Assembly: GCA_025463665.1 (NCBI GenBank)
Contig: JAODAY010000230.1
Location: 1 to 8,530, forward strand
Reading direction: 5' to 3'
DNA: 8,530 nt
Source of the DNA: Microbacteriaceae bacterium
GTDB taxonomy: Bacteria; Actinomycetota; Actinomycetes; Actinomycetales; Microbacteriaceae
Shown here piece by piece: positions 1 through 6,450 of this stretch; position 1 is the first letter of the stretch; every line of letters starts with the position of its first letter. The position numbers were made by a program, and so were the translations under genes. The notes under the pieces were generated by a model. The model worked only from the letters and a program-made list of their open reading frames with translations, had not been told where the DNA came from and ran no database searches.

Positions 1-309
1 CACGATGGCGCCGAGTCGGAGCACCGCGTAGAAGGCGGCGACGTGCTGCGGGCAGTTCGGCAGCACGAGAGCGACTCGGTCGCCCTTCTTCACGCCGAGG
101 CGGCGGAGTCCCTCTGCGGCGCGCGCCACCTGGTCACCGAGCTCGTCGTAGGTCGTGGTCGCGCCGAAGAATTCGAGCGCGGTGTGTTTGCCGTAGGTGC
201 TCACGGAGGTATCGAGCATGTCGATGAGCGTCTCGTGGGGGGCTTCCAACTCCTGCGGGACTCCTGGGGAGTACGAAGCGAGCCACGGCTTGTTCTCGAA
301 CGTTGTCAC
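1..309 (-). CDS. Acyl-CoA ligase (long-chain fatty acid-CoA ligase), N-terminal 103 residues, partial
   Basis: The gene reads leftward and leaves the window after 103 codons, so only the N-terminal part of the large adenylate-forming domain is visible. Reading from the GTG at 309 gives VTTFENKPWLASY, then TALEFFGATTTYDEL (about residues 43-57), LRRLGVKKGDRVALVLPNCPQ (68-88) and AAFYAVLRLGAIV at the edge. This is the typical opening of FadD-type ligases, which activate fatty acids to acyl-AMP and then acyl-CoA in the cytoplasm; the catalytic ATP-binding loops lie outside the window. The start is ambiguous. The GTG has an AGAGGAG at 313-319, 3-5 nt upstream. An in-frame ATG at 348 would add MSDTGKPKPKEET but has no Shine-Dalgarno. 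I prefer the GTG. The gene is divergent from yraN. Substrate chain length cannot be judged from this fragment. Confidence 0.88.
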   Translation of the reverse strand, partial: MTTFENKPWLASYSPGVPQELEAPHETLIDMLDTSVSTYGKHTALEFFGATTTYDELGDQVARAAEGLRRLGVKKGDRVALVLPNCPQHVAAFYAVLRLGAIV

Positions 310-342
310 TGTCTCCTCTTTCGGTTTCGGTTTCCCAGTATC
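310..342 (-). promoter_or_regulatory. Leader and possible -10 of the acyl-CoA ligase gene
   Basis: On the minus strand GATACT (342 to 337) resembles a -10 element, with GTGACG about 15 nt upstream as a weak -35. Transcription would then begin near 330, which would exclude the upstream ATG at 348 and favour the GTG at 309 with its AGAGGAG. A TTTCGG dimer (plus strand 319-330) lies in the leader. The promoter call rests on motif resemblance only. Confidence 0.3.
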
Positions 343-477
343 CGACATAAAGCTGAGCGTCACTGCGGTTCGGGCCCGGCACTCGCACGTCCTCCACAGC
401 GCCGCTGGGCAGCTGGTTCTCCACCACGACGGCCTGACTCCTCCTGCACGGCACCGCGACGCGGCATCGTCGATGGC

Positions 478-482
478 GGAGG
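478..482 (+). promoter_or_regulatory. Shine-Dalgarno of yraN
   Basis: A perfect GGAGG sits 6 nt before the GTG at 489. It fixes the yraN start, because the nearby ATG at 473 is out of frame. I see no convincing plus-strand promoter in the 310-488 divergent interval. Confidence 0.75.
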
Positions 483-488
483 TGCGAA

Positions 489-845
489 GTGGCCGCGAAG
501 GACGAGCTGGGAAAGAAGGGCGAGGCGATCGCCGCGGGCTATCTCGCCGACTCCGGGATGCGCGTCGTCGAGCGCAACTGGCGCTGTGCGCAGGGGGAGA
601 TCGACATCGTCGTGCGCGACGGAGACGAGCTCGTCTTCGTGGAGGTCAAAACCCGGTCGTCCACCGCCTTCGGGCACCCGCTCGAAGCGATCACCAGCCG
701 CAAGCTGGCGCGGTTGCGCCGGCTCGCCGCCGCCTGGTGCGACGCGCACCCCGGCGCGCACGACCGAATCCGCATCGACGCCGTCGCCGTCGTCGCTCCC
801 GCCTTCGGCGCCGTGCTCATCGAACACCTCAAACGGGTGTTCTGA
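489..845 (+). CDS. yraN: YraN family (UPF0102) nuclease-fold protein
   Basis: The 118-residue protein matches the whole length of the YraN/UPF0102 family. Visible signatures are G11-E12 in LGKKGEAIAAGYL, RNWRCAQGEIDIV (29-41) and LVFVEVKTR (48-56). D39, E52 and K54 form the (D/E)...ExK core of the PD-(D/E)XK nuclease fold. The family is widespread and cytosolic. Its biochemical role is poorly settled, and a DNA-processing function is inferred from the fold and from its constant pairing with comM and dprA. Translation starts at a GTG preceded by GGAGG. The stop overlaps the yifB start by one base (TGATG at 843-847), implying translational coupling as the first gene of the yraN-yifB-dprA operon. 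Family assignment is confident; nuclease activity is not demonstrated by sequence. Confidence 0.93.
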   Translation: MAAKDELGKKGEAIAAGYLADSGMRVVERNWRCAQGEIDIVVRDGDELVFVEVKTRSSTAFGHPLEAITSRKLARLRRLAAAWCDAHPGAHDRIRIDAVAVVAPAFGAVLIEHLKRVF

Positions 846-2380
846 TGCCGATCGGGCGCACCCACGCCGTCTCGCTGCTCGGCCTGCGCGGCGCAGTGGT
901 CGAGATAGAAGCGGACATCTCCTCGAACCTCCCCGGGTTCATCCTCATCGGCCTCCCCGACACGGCTCTCAACGAGGCCAAGGACCGCGTTCGGGCCGCC
1001 GCGATCAATTCGGGTTGCGGCTGGTCGCACCGCAAGGTGACCGTGAACCTGTCGCCGGCCGCGTTGCCCAAGCACGGCTCCGGATTCGACCTCGGCATCG
1101 CCCTCGCCGGGCTGGCGGCCGCGGGCACGGTCGACCCGGCCTCTATCGAGCGGGTCGTGCATCTGGGTGAACTGGGGCTCGACGGCCGACTGAGGCCGAT
1201 CTCCGGTGTTCTGCCCGCCGTCGTCTCGGCGTCGAGGGCGGGGTTCTCCACGGTGATGGTGCCGACGGGCAATGCGGATGAAGCGGCTCTCGTTCCCGGA
1301 ATGCGGGTGATCGGCGTCGCATCCCTTCTCGACGCCGTCATCTGGCACGGCGGCAAGTTCGCTCCCGTGCCGGTCGACCCGATACTGCGTCCGGGCGATG
1401 ACGAGATCGCGACCGAGACCCTCGACCTCGCCGATGTGATCGGCAACGACGACGCGGTCGAGGCGATGCTGGTGGCCGCGGCGGGCGGCCATCACGCCTT
1501 CCTGCTCGGGCCTCCGGGCGCGGGCAAGACGATGCTCGCGTCGAGGCTGCCCGGCCTGCTGCCGCCCCTCACTCCGCAAGACGCCATTGAGGTCAGTTCG
1601 CTGCGCTCGCTCGCCGGGCTACCCGTTGGCCGCGCACTGCCGACGCGACCGCCGCTGGAGGCACCGCACCACACGGCGACCTCCGCCGCCCTCATCGGGG
1701 GAGGGAGCGGGCTCATCCGCCCCGGCGCCGCGGCCCGCGCCTCGCACGGCGTGCTCCTCCTCGATGAGGCGCCCGAGTTTCCGACGAGCGTGCTCGATGC
1801 CCTGCGGCAACCGCTCGAATCCGGTGTCATCAGCATCCATCGCGCCAATTCTGTCGCGCATTTCCCCGGCACGTTCCAGCTCGTCATGGCGGCGAACCCG
1901 TGTGCCTGCGGGCAATTCGGTGCGCGGGACTCCGAGTGCACGTGCACGCCGATGGCCCGGCGCCGCTACCTCGGGCGCATCTCCGGTCCATTGCTCGACC
2001 GCATCGACATCCAGTTGCGCGTGCACCGCATCACGTCCGCCCGCATGCGGCTCGCCGGTGAGACGTCCCGGTTGAGCACCAGGCAGGCCGCGGAGCGCGT
2101 GCTCGCCGCACGCGCCGTCGCCGCCGTTCGACTGGCCGGCACGCCGTGGTCGCGCAACGCGCACGTGCCCGGCACCTGGCTACGCGGCCGCGCGATTCGG
2201 CTCGCCCCCGCCACCACGTCGTCGATCGACCGTGCGCTGGAACGCGGCGGGATCACCATGCGCGGCTACGACAGGGTGCTGCGCCTCAGCTGGACGCTCG
2301 CAGACCTCGACGGCGTGACCGTGCCCTCCGCCGAGCACGTCGGGCGTGCCCTCTACCTTCGAAAGGCGATGTCATCGTGA
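845..2380 (+). CDS. comM: YifB/ComM family Mg-chelatase-like AAA+ ATPase
   Basis: The 511-residue protein has the full length of the YifB/ComM family. The N-terminal ChlI-like domain occupies about residues 1-170 (LPGFILIGLPDTALNEAKDR, VTVNLSPA). The AAA+ core follows, with Walker A GPPGAGKT at 222-229 and Walker B LLLDE at 304-308, plus the arginine-rich RRRYLGRISGPLLDRID stretch after the insert. A four-cysteine cluster NPCACGQFG...ECTC (C353, C355, C365, C367), characteristic of the family, probably binds zinc. In Vibrio and other bacteria ComM is a hexameric helicase that promotes branch migration while transformed ssDNA is integrated, and I infer the same here. The ATG overlaps the yraN stop, and the gene ends in GTGA, which also gives the dprA start. 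Longer upstream reading in this frame (from 197) crosses non-coding sequence and yraN, and is not used. Confidence 0.95.
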   Translation: MPIGRTHAVSLLGLRGAVVEIEADISSNLPGFILIGLPDTALNEAKDRVRAAAINSGCGWSHRKVTVNLSPAALPKHGSGFDLGIALAGLAAAGTVDPASIERVVHLGELGLDGRLRPISGVLPAVVSASRAGFSTVMVPTGNADEAALVPGMRVIGVASLLDAVIWHGGKFAPVPVDPILRPGDDEIATETLDLADVIGNDDAVEAMLVAAAGGHHAFLLGPPGAGKTMLASRLPGLLPPLTPQDAIEVSSLRSLAGLPVGRALPTRPPLEAPHHTATSAALIGGGSGLIRPGAAARASHGVLLLDEAPEFPTSVLDALRQPLESGVISIHRANSVAHFPGTFQLVMAANPCACGQFGARDSECTCTPMARRRYLGRISGPLLDRIDIQLRVHRITSARMRLAGETSRLSTRQAAERVLAARAVAAVRLAGTPWSRNAHVPGTWLRGRAIRLAPATTSSIDRALERGGITMRGYDRVLRLSWTLADLDGVTVPSAEHVGRALYLRKAMSS

Positions 2381-3639
2381 CCATGTTCGCGCTCGCAGAA
2401 AACGAAATAACCCCGCTCGTGACCGCCGTCGCCGGTGGCGACCTCGACCGCGGTGAACTCGAGCGGCTCTTCGCGCTCGCGGCGTGGTCGGGCATCGTCG
2501 AGCCGGGAGACGGAACCGCCGGACTCGTTGTCGCCCTCCTCGGTGCGCCGACCGCTCTGCGCGTGATGCTGAACAGCCCGAGCGCGACCGACCTCGGCGC
2601 CCGGCTGCGCGAGTGCGGCGCGGAGGTGGACCGATCCGTGGTCGAGCAGGCAATAGAGCGCTGGATGCCACGGGTCTCCTCGACCGCGGCGGTGCACTCC
2701 CTGCGGCAGGCGGCCCGGGCCAGCGTGCGCCTCATGGTGCCGGGCGACGACAGGTGGCCGACCGGGGTCGACGACCTCGGAGTGCACGCTCCGCTGACGC
2801 TGTGGTTTCGCGGCACGGAGTTCGCCCTGCGCTCGCTCGACCGGTCGTTCGCGCTCGTCGGCGCCCGCGCGGCCACCGGCTACGGCGAGCACGTGGCAAT
2901 GGAGGCCGCAGCCGGACTCGTGGATCGCGGCTATTCCATAGTCTCGGGCGCGGCCTACGGCATCGACGGCATGGCGCACCGGGCGGCGCTCGCGAGCCGC
3001 GGCCAGACGATCGCCTTCCTCGCCGGGGGAGTGGACAGGTTCTATCCGAGCGGACACGACGCGCTGCTGACCCGCATCGCGGAGAACGGGGCCGTGATCT
3101 CCGAACTGCCGTGCGGCTCCCCGCCCACGAAGTGGCGGTTCCTGCAACGCAACAGGTTGATCGCCGCGTCGAGCCTCGCGACGATCGTGCTCGAGGCGGG
3201 CTGGCGCTCGGGTTCGCTCAACACTGCCGGTCACGCCGCGGCACTGGGCCGTCCGGTCGGCGCGGTGCCAGGGCCGGTCACGAGCGCAGCATCGGCCGGA
3301 TGTCACAGGCTCATCCGTGAGCACGGCGCCGTGTGCGTCACGAACGCCGACGAGATGGGCGAGCTCGCGCCGCTCCACGTGTCGCCGGCCCTGTTCTCCG
3401 CGACCGAGGCCGGCGGCGCCGACTCCACGAGCGGGTCCGGCGCCGCGACCTCGACCGACGAGACCCGGCTGTTCGACGCACTGAGCTTTCGCTCGCCGAG
3501 GCAGGCGGTCGACATCGCCGCCCGGTCGGGCCTTCCCCTCGGTGCCGTGCGGTCGCTTCTCGGCATGCTCGAACTCGAGGGGCGCACGGCGGAACGCGAG
3601 AGGGGGTGGGTGCGCGTGAAACCGGACGACGAGCGGTAG
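2377..3639 (+). CDS. dprA: DNA-processing protein DprA (Smf)
   Basis: A 420-residue protein with the complete DprA layout: an N-terminal SAM-like helical region (about 1-115), the Rossmann-like DprA fold (about 125-330) and a C-terminal winged-helix domain (about 361-420). Recognisable motifs are FALVGARAATGYG (from 158), SGAAYGIDGMAHRAAL (from 190), AGGVDRFYPSGH (from 216), RNR at 258-260, and the SGSLNTA...ALGRPVGAVPG segment. DprA binds incoming ssDNA and loads RecA, protecting transforming DNA. A Gly/Ser/Thr/Ala-rich linker (about 340-360) joins the last two domains. The start is taken as the GTG at 2377, which forms a 4-nt GTGA overlap with yifB; the ATG at 2383 is an equally possible start two codons later. 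The gene ends in tandem TAG-TGA stops. It is the last gene of the operon and converges on the VOC gene 3 nt away. Confidence 0.95.
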   Translation: MTMFALAENEITPLVTAVAGGDLDRGELERLFALAAWSGIVEPGDGTAGLVVALLGAPTALRVMLNSPSATDLGARLRECGAEVDRSVVEQAIERWMPRVSSTAAVHSLRQAARASVRLMVPGDDRWPTGVDDLGVHAPLTLWFRGTEFALRSLDRSFALVGARAATGYGEHVAMEAAAGLVDRGYSIVSGAAYGIDGMAHRAALASRGQTIAFLAGGVDRFYPSGHDALLTRIAENGAVISELPCGSPPTKWRFLQRNRLIAASSLATIVLEAGWRSGSLNTAGHAAALGRPVGAVPGPVTSAASAGCHRLIREHGAVCVTNADEMGELAPLHVSPALFSATEAGGADSTSGSGAATSTDETRLFDALSFRSPRQAVDIAARSGLPLGAVRSLLGMLELEGRTAERERGWVRVKPDDER

Positions 3640-3642
3640 TGA

Positions 3643-4038
3643 TCAGCCGCGGGCCTCGAGCATCTCGACATAGTGCGGGTTGTACATGTAGCCGAGGATG
3701 TTACCGAAGGGGTCGATCATCGACCCGGCGATGAATCCGCCGCGGTCGACGAGGGGCTGGAACTCGGTCGCGCCGAGCTCGAGCAGGCGCGTTCGGGTCT
3801 CCTCCACGTCGTCGACATGCCAGTGCATGATCGCGCCGGTGGAGGGAGTGGCCGAGCCTGGTGGGGCGTAGCTGCGGTCGATGATGCCGAACTCGGCTTG
3901 CGCGTCGCCCACACGAAACTCCATGTACCCGCCGGCAACTTCGTAGTACGGCTCTACCCCGAAGACCCGGGCATACCAGCGTGCGGCCTCCGGCACGTCG
4001 TCGGCGTAGACATTGAGCAGGGCGAAACCACGCAACAT
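3643..4038 (-). CDS. VOC superfamily (glyoxalase/bleomycin resistance-like) protein
   Basis: This 131-residue protein has two babbb-type halves expected of a single VOC polypeptide. The first is about residues 4-54 (FALLNVYADDVPEAARWYARVFGVEPYYE). The second is about 69-120 (AIMHWHVDDVEETRTRLLELGA, then GSMIDPFGNILGYMYNP). VOC proteins are small cytosolic metal-dependent enzymes or ligand binders with very varied substrates, so the reaction cannot be named; the His-rich MHWHVDD strand (71-77) and E40 in YMEFR are candidate metal-site positions. The ATG at 4038 is preceded by AAGGAG (minus strand of 4044-4049) with a 5-nt spacer, which fixes the start; upstream residues in this frame lie in the intergenic region. 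It is the third of three co-oriented minus-strand genes, separated from the next by 89 nt, so it may have its own promoter. Its stop lies 3 nt from the convergent dprA stop. Confidence 0.88.
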   Translation of the reverse strand: MLRGFALLNVYADDVPEAARWYARVFGVEPYYEVAGGYMEFRVGDAQAEFGIIDRSYAPPGSATPSTGAIMHWHVDDVEETRTRLLELGATEFQPLVDRGGFIAGSMIDPFGNILGYMYNPHYVEMLEARG

Positions 4039-4127
4039 GGTGACTCCTTCGTCGGTGAATGAACCTGAAGCAGTCACATTCTCGCGCGCGAGGGGGAGTA
4101 GGCGACAAGACCCCGAACGGTAGAGGT
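4039..4127 (-). promoter_or_regulatory. Intergenic leader of the VOC gene, with palindrome
   Basis: The 89-nt gap holds the good AAGGAG ribosome-binding site (4044-4049) and a perfect 12-base palindrome CTCGCGCGCGAG at 4081-4092. On the minus strand GAGAAT, overlapping the palindrome's edge, could be a -10, with TTGTCG 19 nt upstream as -35; the match is weak. The palindrome could be an operator or a short hairpin ending the upstream transcript, but no U-tract follows it. Confidence 0.3.
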
Positions 4128-4487
4128 TTAGCTGTCGACGACACCGATGAAGCGTCCGCCGATGTCGTCGAACTCCTCGCGGTGGAGGCCCTCGCCGGGT
4201 TCCGGCAGGTCCCAGATGTCGTGGTTGTCGCAGCTCAGGTAGGTGAACTCGGGCCACCACTTCTTGGGCCGGGCCGAGTCGGTGAACCCGCAGATGTCGC
4301 AGGTGAGCGTGACCCAGACGGGCCGGGCCTTCGCAGAGCGATTGGCGCGCGACTGCAGGAGCCACGCGGGCGGATTCTGTTCCAACTCCGCGAACTCGGA
4401 GTCCGACAGCCGTGTGGGCAGGCCGTGGCGCACCGCCATCTCAATGGGAATATCGAGGCGCAGGGCCGCGTCACGTCTGCTGATCAC
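4128..4487 (-). CDS. Small protein of unknown function with possible zinc-ribbon
   Basis: I do not recognise a named family for this 119-residue soluble protein, although it reads like a conserved actinobacterial protein. The first half is helical (SRRDAALRLDIPIEMAVRHG, then LSDSEFAELEQNPPAWLLQSRANR). The second half has C63-x2-C66 in LTCDICGF, a KKWWPEF segment, and C86-x2-H89 in LSCDNH, giving C-x2-C-x19-C-x2-H, a spacing compatible with one structural zinc. The tail is acidic (PEPGEGLHREEFDDIGG). The start is a GTG at 4487. A TGA lies in frame two codons upstream, so this is the most upstream start possible, and no Shine-Dalgarno is evident. The gene lies 55 nt downstream of the HMCES gene on the same strand, so co-transcription is plausible. 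Coding status is well supported by codon use; function is unknown. Confidence 0.8.
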   Translation of the reverse strand: MISRRDAALRLDIPIEMAVRHGLPTRLSDSEFAELEQNPPAWLLQSRANRSAKARPVWVTLTCDICGFTDSARPKKWWPEFTYLSCDNHDIWDLPEPGEGLHREEFDDIGGRFIGVVDS

Positions 4488-4523
4488 TCGTCAACGATAG
4501 GCGCTTCGCACGCCGGTTCGCGC

Positions 4524-4542
4524 CCGGTCGTTCGAACACCGG
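4524..4542. repeat. 19-bp dyad centred on TTCGAA between the HMCES and zinc-ribbon genes
   Basis: CCGGT and ACCGG arms flank a GTTCGAAC core, starting immediately after the HMCES stop codon. As RNA the arms give a 5-bp stem with a 9-nt loop. No U-run follows on the minus strand. It could be an intercistronic hairpin or a protein-binding site; it is not the GAAC-N4-GTTC pattern of actinobacterial LexA boxes. Confidence 0.35.
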
Positions 4543-5259
4543 TCAGTCGGATGCCACGGGCTGCACGAGTTGCGGACCGTCGGCCTTGTACGGAATGGGG
4601 GCGACCTCGCGCACCTCGAGCGACCCCGCGACGGACAGCGCGGCGGCCACCGCGGCGTCGAGGAAGTCCTGATCGCCCTCGATCGCGGGGTTCAGCCAGT
4701 CGTCCCACCACTCCCGGGGCAGAGGGACCGGATTGCGGTCGTGAATGCCCAGCAGCTCGTCGACCGCGTCGGAGGTGAGGATCGCCGCCGTGAGATTCCA
4801 CGAGGTCGGGTCGTCCTCCGCTTTGCCGTGGTCCTTCCACCACGAGTAGATGCCCGCGAGCGCGAGCGTCCGGCCCTCCGGCGCGTGGATGTAGAAGGGA
4901 GTCTTCTTCTTCGTCTCCGGATCGGTGTGCCACTCGTAGTACCCCGACGCGGGAATGATCGCCCGCTTGGACCGCACCGAGGCGGAGAACGTCGACTTGG
5001 TGGCCGCGGTCTCCGAGCGGGCGTTGAAGGTCGGGTACTTGAGCGAGAGCTCCTTCGACCAGCTCGGCACGAACGACCACCGCGCCGTCTCGAGTCTCCT
5101 GACCAGCTCGCCGGTCTTCACGCTCTCGAGCACGACTGGAACCTGCTGCGTCGGCGCGAGGTTCCAGCTCGGCACCCAGTCGTGCACGCTGCCACCGGCA
5201 GCCACGAACTCCTCGATCAGCTCGTTGGTCTCTTTGTCCACCGCGAATCTGCCGCACAT
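4543..5259 (-). CDS. yedK: HMCES/YedK family abasic-site DNA-protein crosslinking protein (SRAP domain)
   Basis: The 238-residue protein spans a complete SRAP domain. These proteins covalently trap abasic sites in single-stranded DNA through the N-terminal cysteine exposed after Met removal. The expected catalytic set is present: C2 in MCGRF, N79 and R81 in FNARSET, E109 in ASGYYEW, and H173 in GIHDRNP. WNLAPTQ (32-38) and RWSFVPSW (60-67) are further family signatures. The start must be the ATG at 5259, since the ATG at 5274 would add five residues and bury Cys2; the GGGGGT just before 5259 is a modest ribosome-binding site. The family often has RMP where RNP stands here, a minor deviation. 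The gene is divergent from the cyclic nucleotide phosphodiesterase gene, and the zinc-ribbon gene follows it. No LexA-box-like sequence is visible upstream, so SOS control is not supported by this window. Confidence 0.95.
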   Translation of the reverse strand: MCGRFAVDKETNELIEEFVAAGGSVHDWVPSWNLAPTQQVPVVLESVKTGELVRRLETARWSFVPSWSKELSLKYPTFNARSETAATKSTFSASVRSKRAIIPASGYYEWHTDPETKKKTPFYIHAPEGRTLALAGIYSWWKDHGKAEDDPTSWNLTAAILTSDAVDELLGIHDRNPVPLPREWWDDWLNPAIEGDQDFLDAAVAAALSVAGSLEVREVAPIPYKADGPQLVQPVASD

Positions 5260-5300
5260 ACCCCCATCATGCACCGACCGACCGACGGAACGCTCCCCGC

Positions 5301-5306
5301 ATGATA
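5301..5306 (-). promoter_or_regulatory. Possible -10 for the HMCES gene
   Basis: On the minus strand TATCAT lies about 42 nt before the HMCES ATG, in the most AT-rich part of the divergent intergenic region. A convincing -35 is missing (TGTCAA at 17 nt is poor). Low confidence. Confidence 0.25.
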
Positions 5307-5314
5307 GTTATGGA

Positions 5315-5345
5315 TTGTCACGTTTGACATCGCGAGTTGTAGCCT
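5315..5345 (+). promoter_or_regulatory. Leaderless promoter of the phosphodiesterase gene
   Basis: TAGCCT at 5340-5345 fits the actinobacterial TANNNT -10 pattern and ends 6 nt before the GTG at 5352, so transcription would begin at or next to the start codon. TTGTCA at 5315-5320 (19-nt spacer) is a possible -35. No Shine-Dalgarno precedes the GTG, consistent with a leaderless mRNA. A TGTCA-CGTT-TGACA inverted repeat (5316-5329) overlaps the -35 region and might be an operator. Motif reading only. Confidence 0.45.
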
Positions 5346-5351
5346 TGACCG

Positions 5352-6281
5352 GTGAAGCCTCTCGGACAGTACCCAGCAGCCCACCACGTGATCGCGCACA
5401 TCAGCGACACGCACTTCCTCGGGCAGAGCCGCCCGCTCTACGGACAAGTGACGACCGACGCCAATCTGGAACAGGCCTTCACGCAGCTCGAGCGGTCGGG
5501 GGTGCGCCCCGAAGCGATCGTCTTCACCGGGGACCTCGCCGACAAGGGGGAGCCGGACGCCTACGATCGCCTGCGCGCCATCGTCGAGCCCGCCGCGGCA
5601 CGGCTTGGAGCCACCGTGATCTGGGTCATGGGCAACCACGACGAGCGCGACGTCTATTCGAGTGCGCTCTTCGACGAGGCGCCGAGCACCGAGCCGCAGG
5701 ACCGGGTGTACGACATCAACGGTCTGCGCATCGTCTCGCTCGACACGACCGTGCCCGGCTACCACCACGGCGAGGTCACCGACGGTCAGCTCGAATGGCT
5801 CGCCGGGGTGTTGAGCACTCCCGCGCCCCATGGCACGCTGCTCGCGGTGCACCATCCGCCGGTTCCGACGCCGCTGTTGTGGGCCATGGAGATGCTCGAG
5901 CTGCAGCATCAGGAACGCCTGGCGAGCGTGCTCGAGGGAACGGACGTGCGTGGCATCCTCGCGGGTCATCTGCACTATTCGACGCACAGCAACTTCGCGG
6001 GCATACCCGTCTCGGTAGCGGCGGCGACGTGTTACACGCTGGCCCTCACCGCCGAGGACCGCCTGCTCTCCGGGGTCAACGCCGACCAGGCGATGAACCT
6101 CGTGCACGTCTACGACGAGCAGGTCGTGCACACCGTCGTGCCGCTCGGCGAACGGGCCGAGATCACCGGCTTCTCGACCAGGTACATCGAGACCATCGAG
6201 AACATGACGGCGGTGGAGCGCATCGAGATGTTCTCCAACAAAAAGTCCCGCTTCAACCTCGGCGAGCAGCCGCGGGCCTAG
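5352..6281 (+). CDS. cpdA: Class III-type cyclic nucleotide phosphodiesterase (Rv0805-like metallophosphoesterase)
   Basis: The 309-residue protein is a full-length calcineurin-like metallophosphoesterase. The two-metal site is complete: D19 and H21 (HISDTHF), D61 (FTGDLADKG), N95 and H96 (VMGNHDER), H167 (VHHPP), and H206 and H208 (LAGHLHYST). Long blocks such as IVFTGDLADKGEP, LGATVIWVMGNHD and DVRGILAGHLHYST closely resemble Mycobacterium tuberculosis Rv0805, which hydrolyses 3',5'-cAMP and, better, 2',3'-cyclic nucleotides, and whose C-terminal extension affects localisation. A comparable extension is present here (about 265-309, EITGFSTRYIETIENM...KKSRFN). No signal peptide is seen, so it is cytosolic or membrane-peripheral. 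The GTG start is chosen because the homologous N-terminus begins nearby and a -10-like element sits 6 nt upstream. Physiological substrate is uncertain, as for Rv0805 itself. Confidence 0.93.
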   Translation: MKPLGQYPAAHHVIAHISDTHFLGQSRPLYGQVTTDANLEQAFTQLERSGVRPEAIVFTGDLADKGEPDAYDRLRAIVEPAAARLGATVIWVMGNHDERDVYSSALFDEAPSTEPQDRVYDINGLRIVSLDTTVPGYHHGEVTDGQLEWLAGVLSTPAPHGTLLAVHHPPVPTPLLWAMEMLELQHQERLASVLEGTDVRGILAGHLHYSTHSNFAGIPVSVAAATCYTLALTAEDRLLSGVNADQAMNLVHVYDEQVVHTVVPLGERAEITGFSTRYIETIENMTAVERIEMFSNKKSRFNLGEQPRA

Positions 6282-6303
6282 GTGTACTGCGCCATCCGGC
6301 GGG

Positions 6304-6402
6304 CTACGCGCGCGGCTGCGCCTCGGACAACTCGCGCCGATAGACCCCGGCCACCCGTTCCAGGTAGGTCGCGATGGTCTGCTTCTCGGCGTCCGTGAAG
6401 GC
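6304..6402 (-). pseudogene. 3' remnant of a minus-strand gene, possibly a MarR-type regulator
   Basis: Read on the minus strand, these 99 bases encode [19 protein letters not shown] followed by VYRRELSEAQPRA and a TAG. This is a low-arginine, helix-forming tail with G or C at about 30 of 32 third positions, which looks like real coding sequence. The pattern (TDAE..TI..YLERVA..YRREL) resembles the C-terminal dimerisation helix of MarR-family regulators, but 32 residues are too few to be sure. Upstream, the frame continues only into an Arg/Gly-rich string produced by a tandem repeat, reaching a GTG at 6465 (53 codons). No winged-helix domain precedes it, because xerC begins there on the other strand. 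I read it as the end of a gene whose 5' part was lost. It could alternatively be a small 53-residue protein. Confidence 0.4.
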
Positions 6403-6450
6403 GACCCCGCGACGCCTGGCGACCCCGCGACGCTGGCGACCCCGCCGACC
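6401..6450. repeat. Three imperfect tandem copies of a 15-18-bp GC-rich unit
   Basis: The unit GCGACCCCGCGACGCCTG occurs at 6401-6418, again with one base missing at 6419-6435, and partially at 6436-6450. It abuts the break point of the minus-strand gene remnant, suggesting slippage or a rearrangement scar between the phosphodiesterase gene and xerC. Confidence 0.7.

Noticed and set aside
197..844. N-terminal extension of YifB upstream of 845
   Set aside because: The family N-terminus begins at MPIGRTHAVSLLG, and the extension is Arg-rich nonsense across yraN in another frame.
43..1170. Long plus-strand open frame of 375 codons at the left end
   Set aside because: It is antisense to the acyl-CoA ligase and out of frame with yraN and yifB; its Arg/Pro-rich composition is that of a shadow frame in GC-rich DNA.
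5260..5351. LexA (SOS) box upstream of the HMCES gene
   Set aside because: I looked for a GAAC-N4-GTTC pattern and found none in the intergenic region.
4955..6343. 462-codon plus-strand open frame across the divergent HMCES/phosphodiesterase region
   Set aside because: It starts antisense inside HMCES and continues out of frame through the phosphodiesterase gene; composition is shadow-like.
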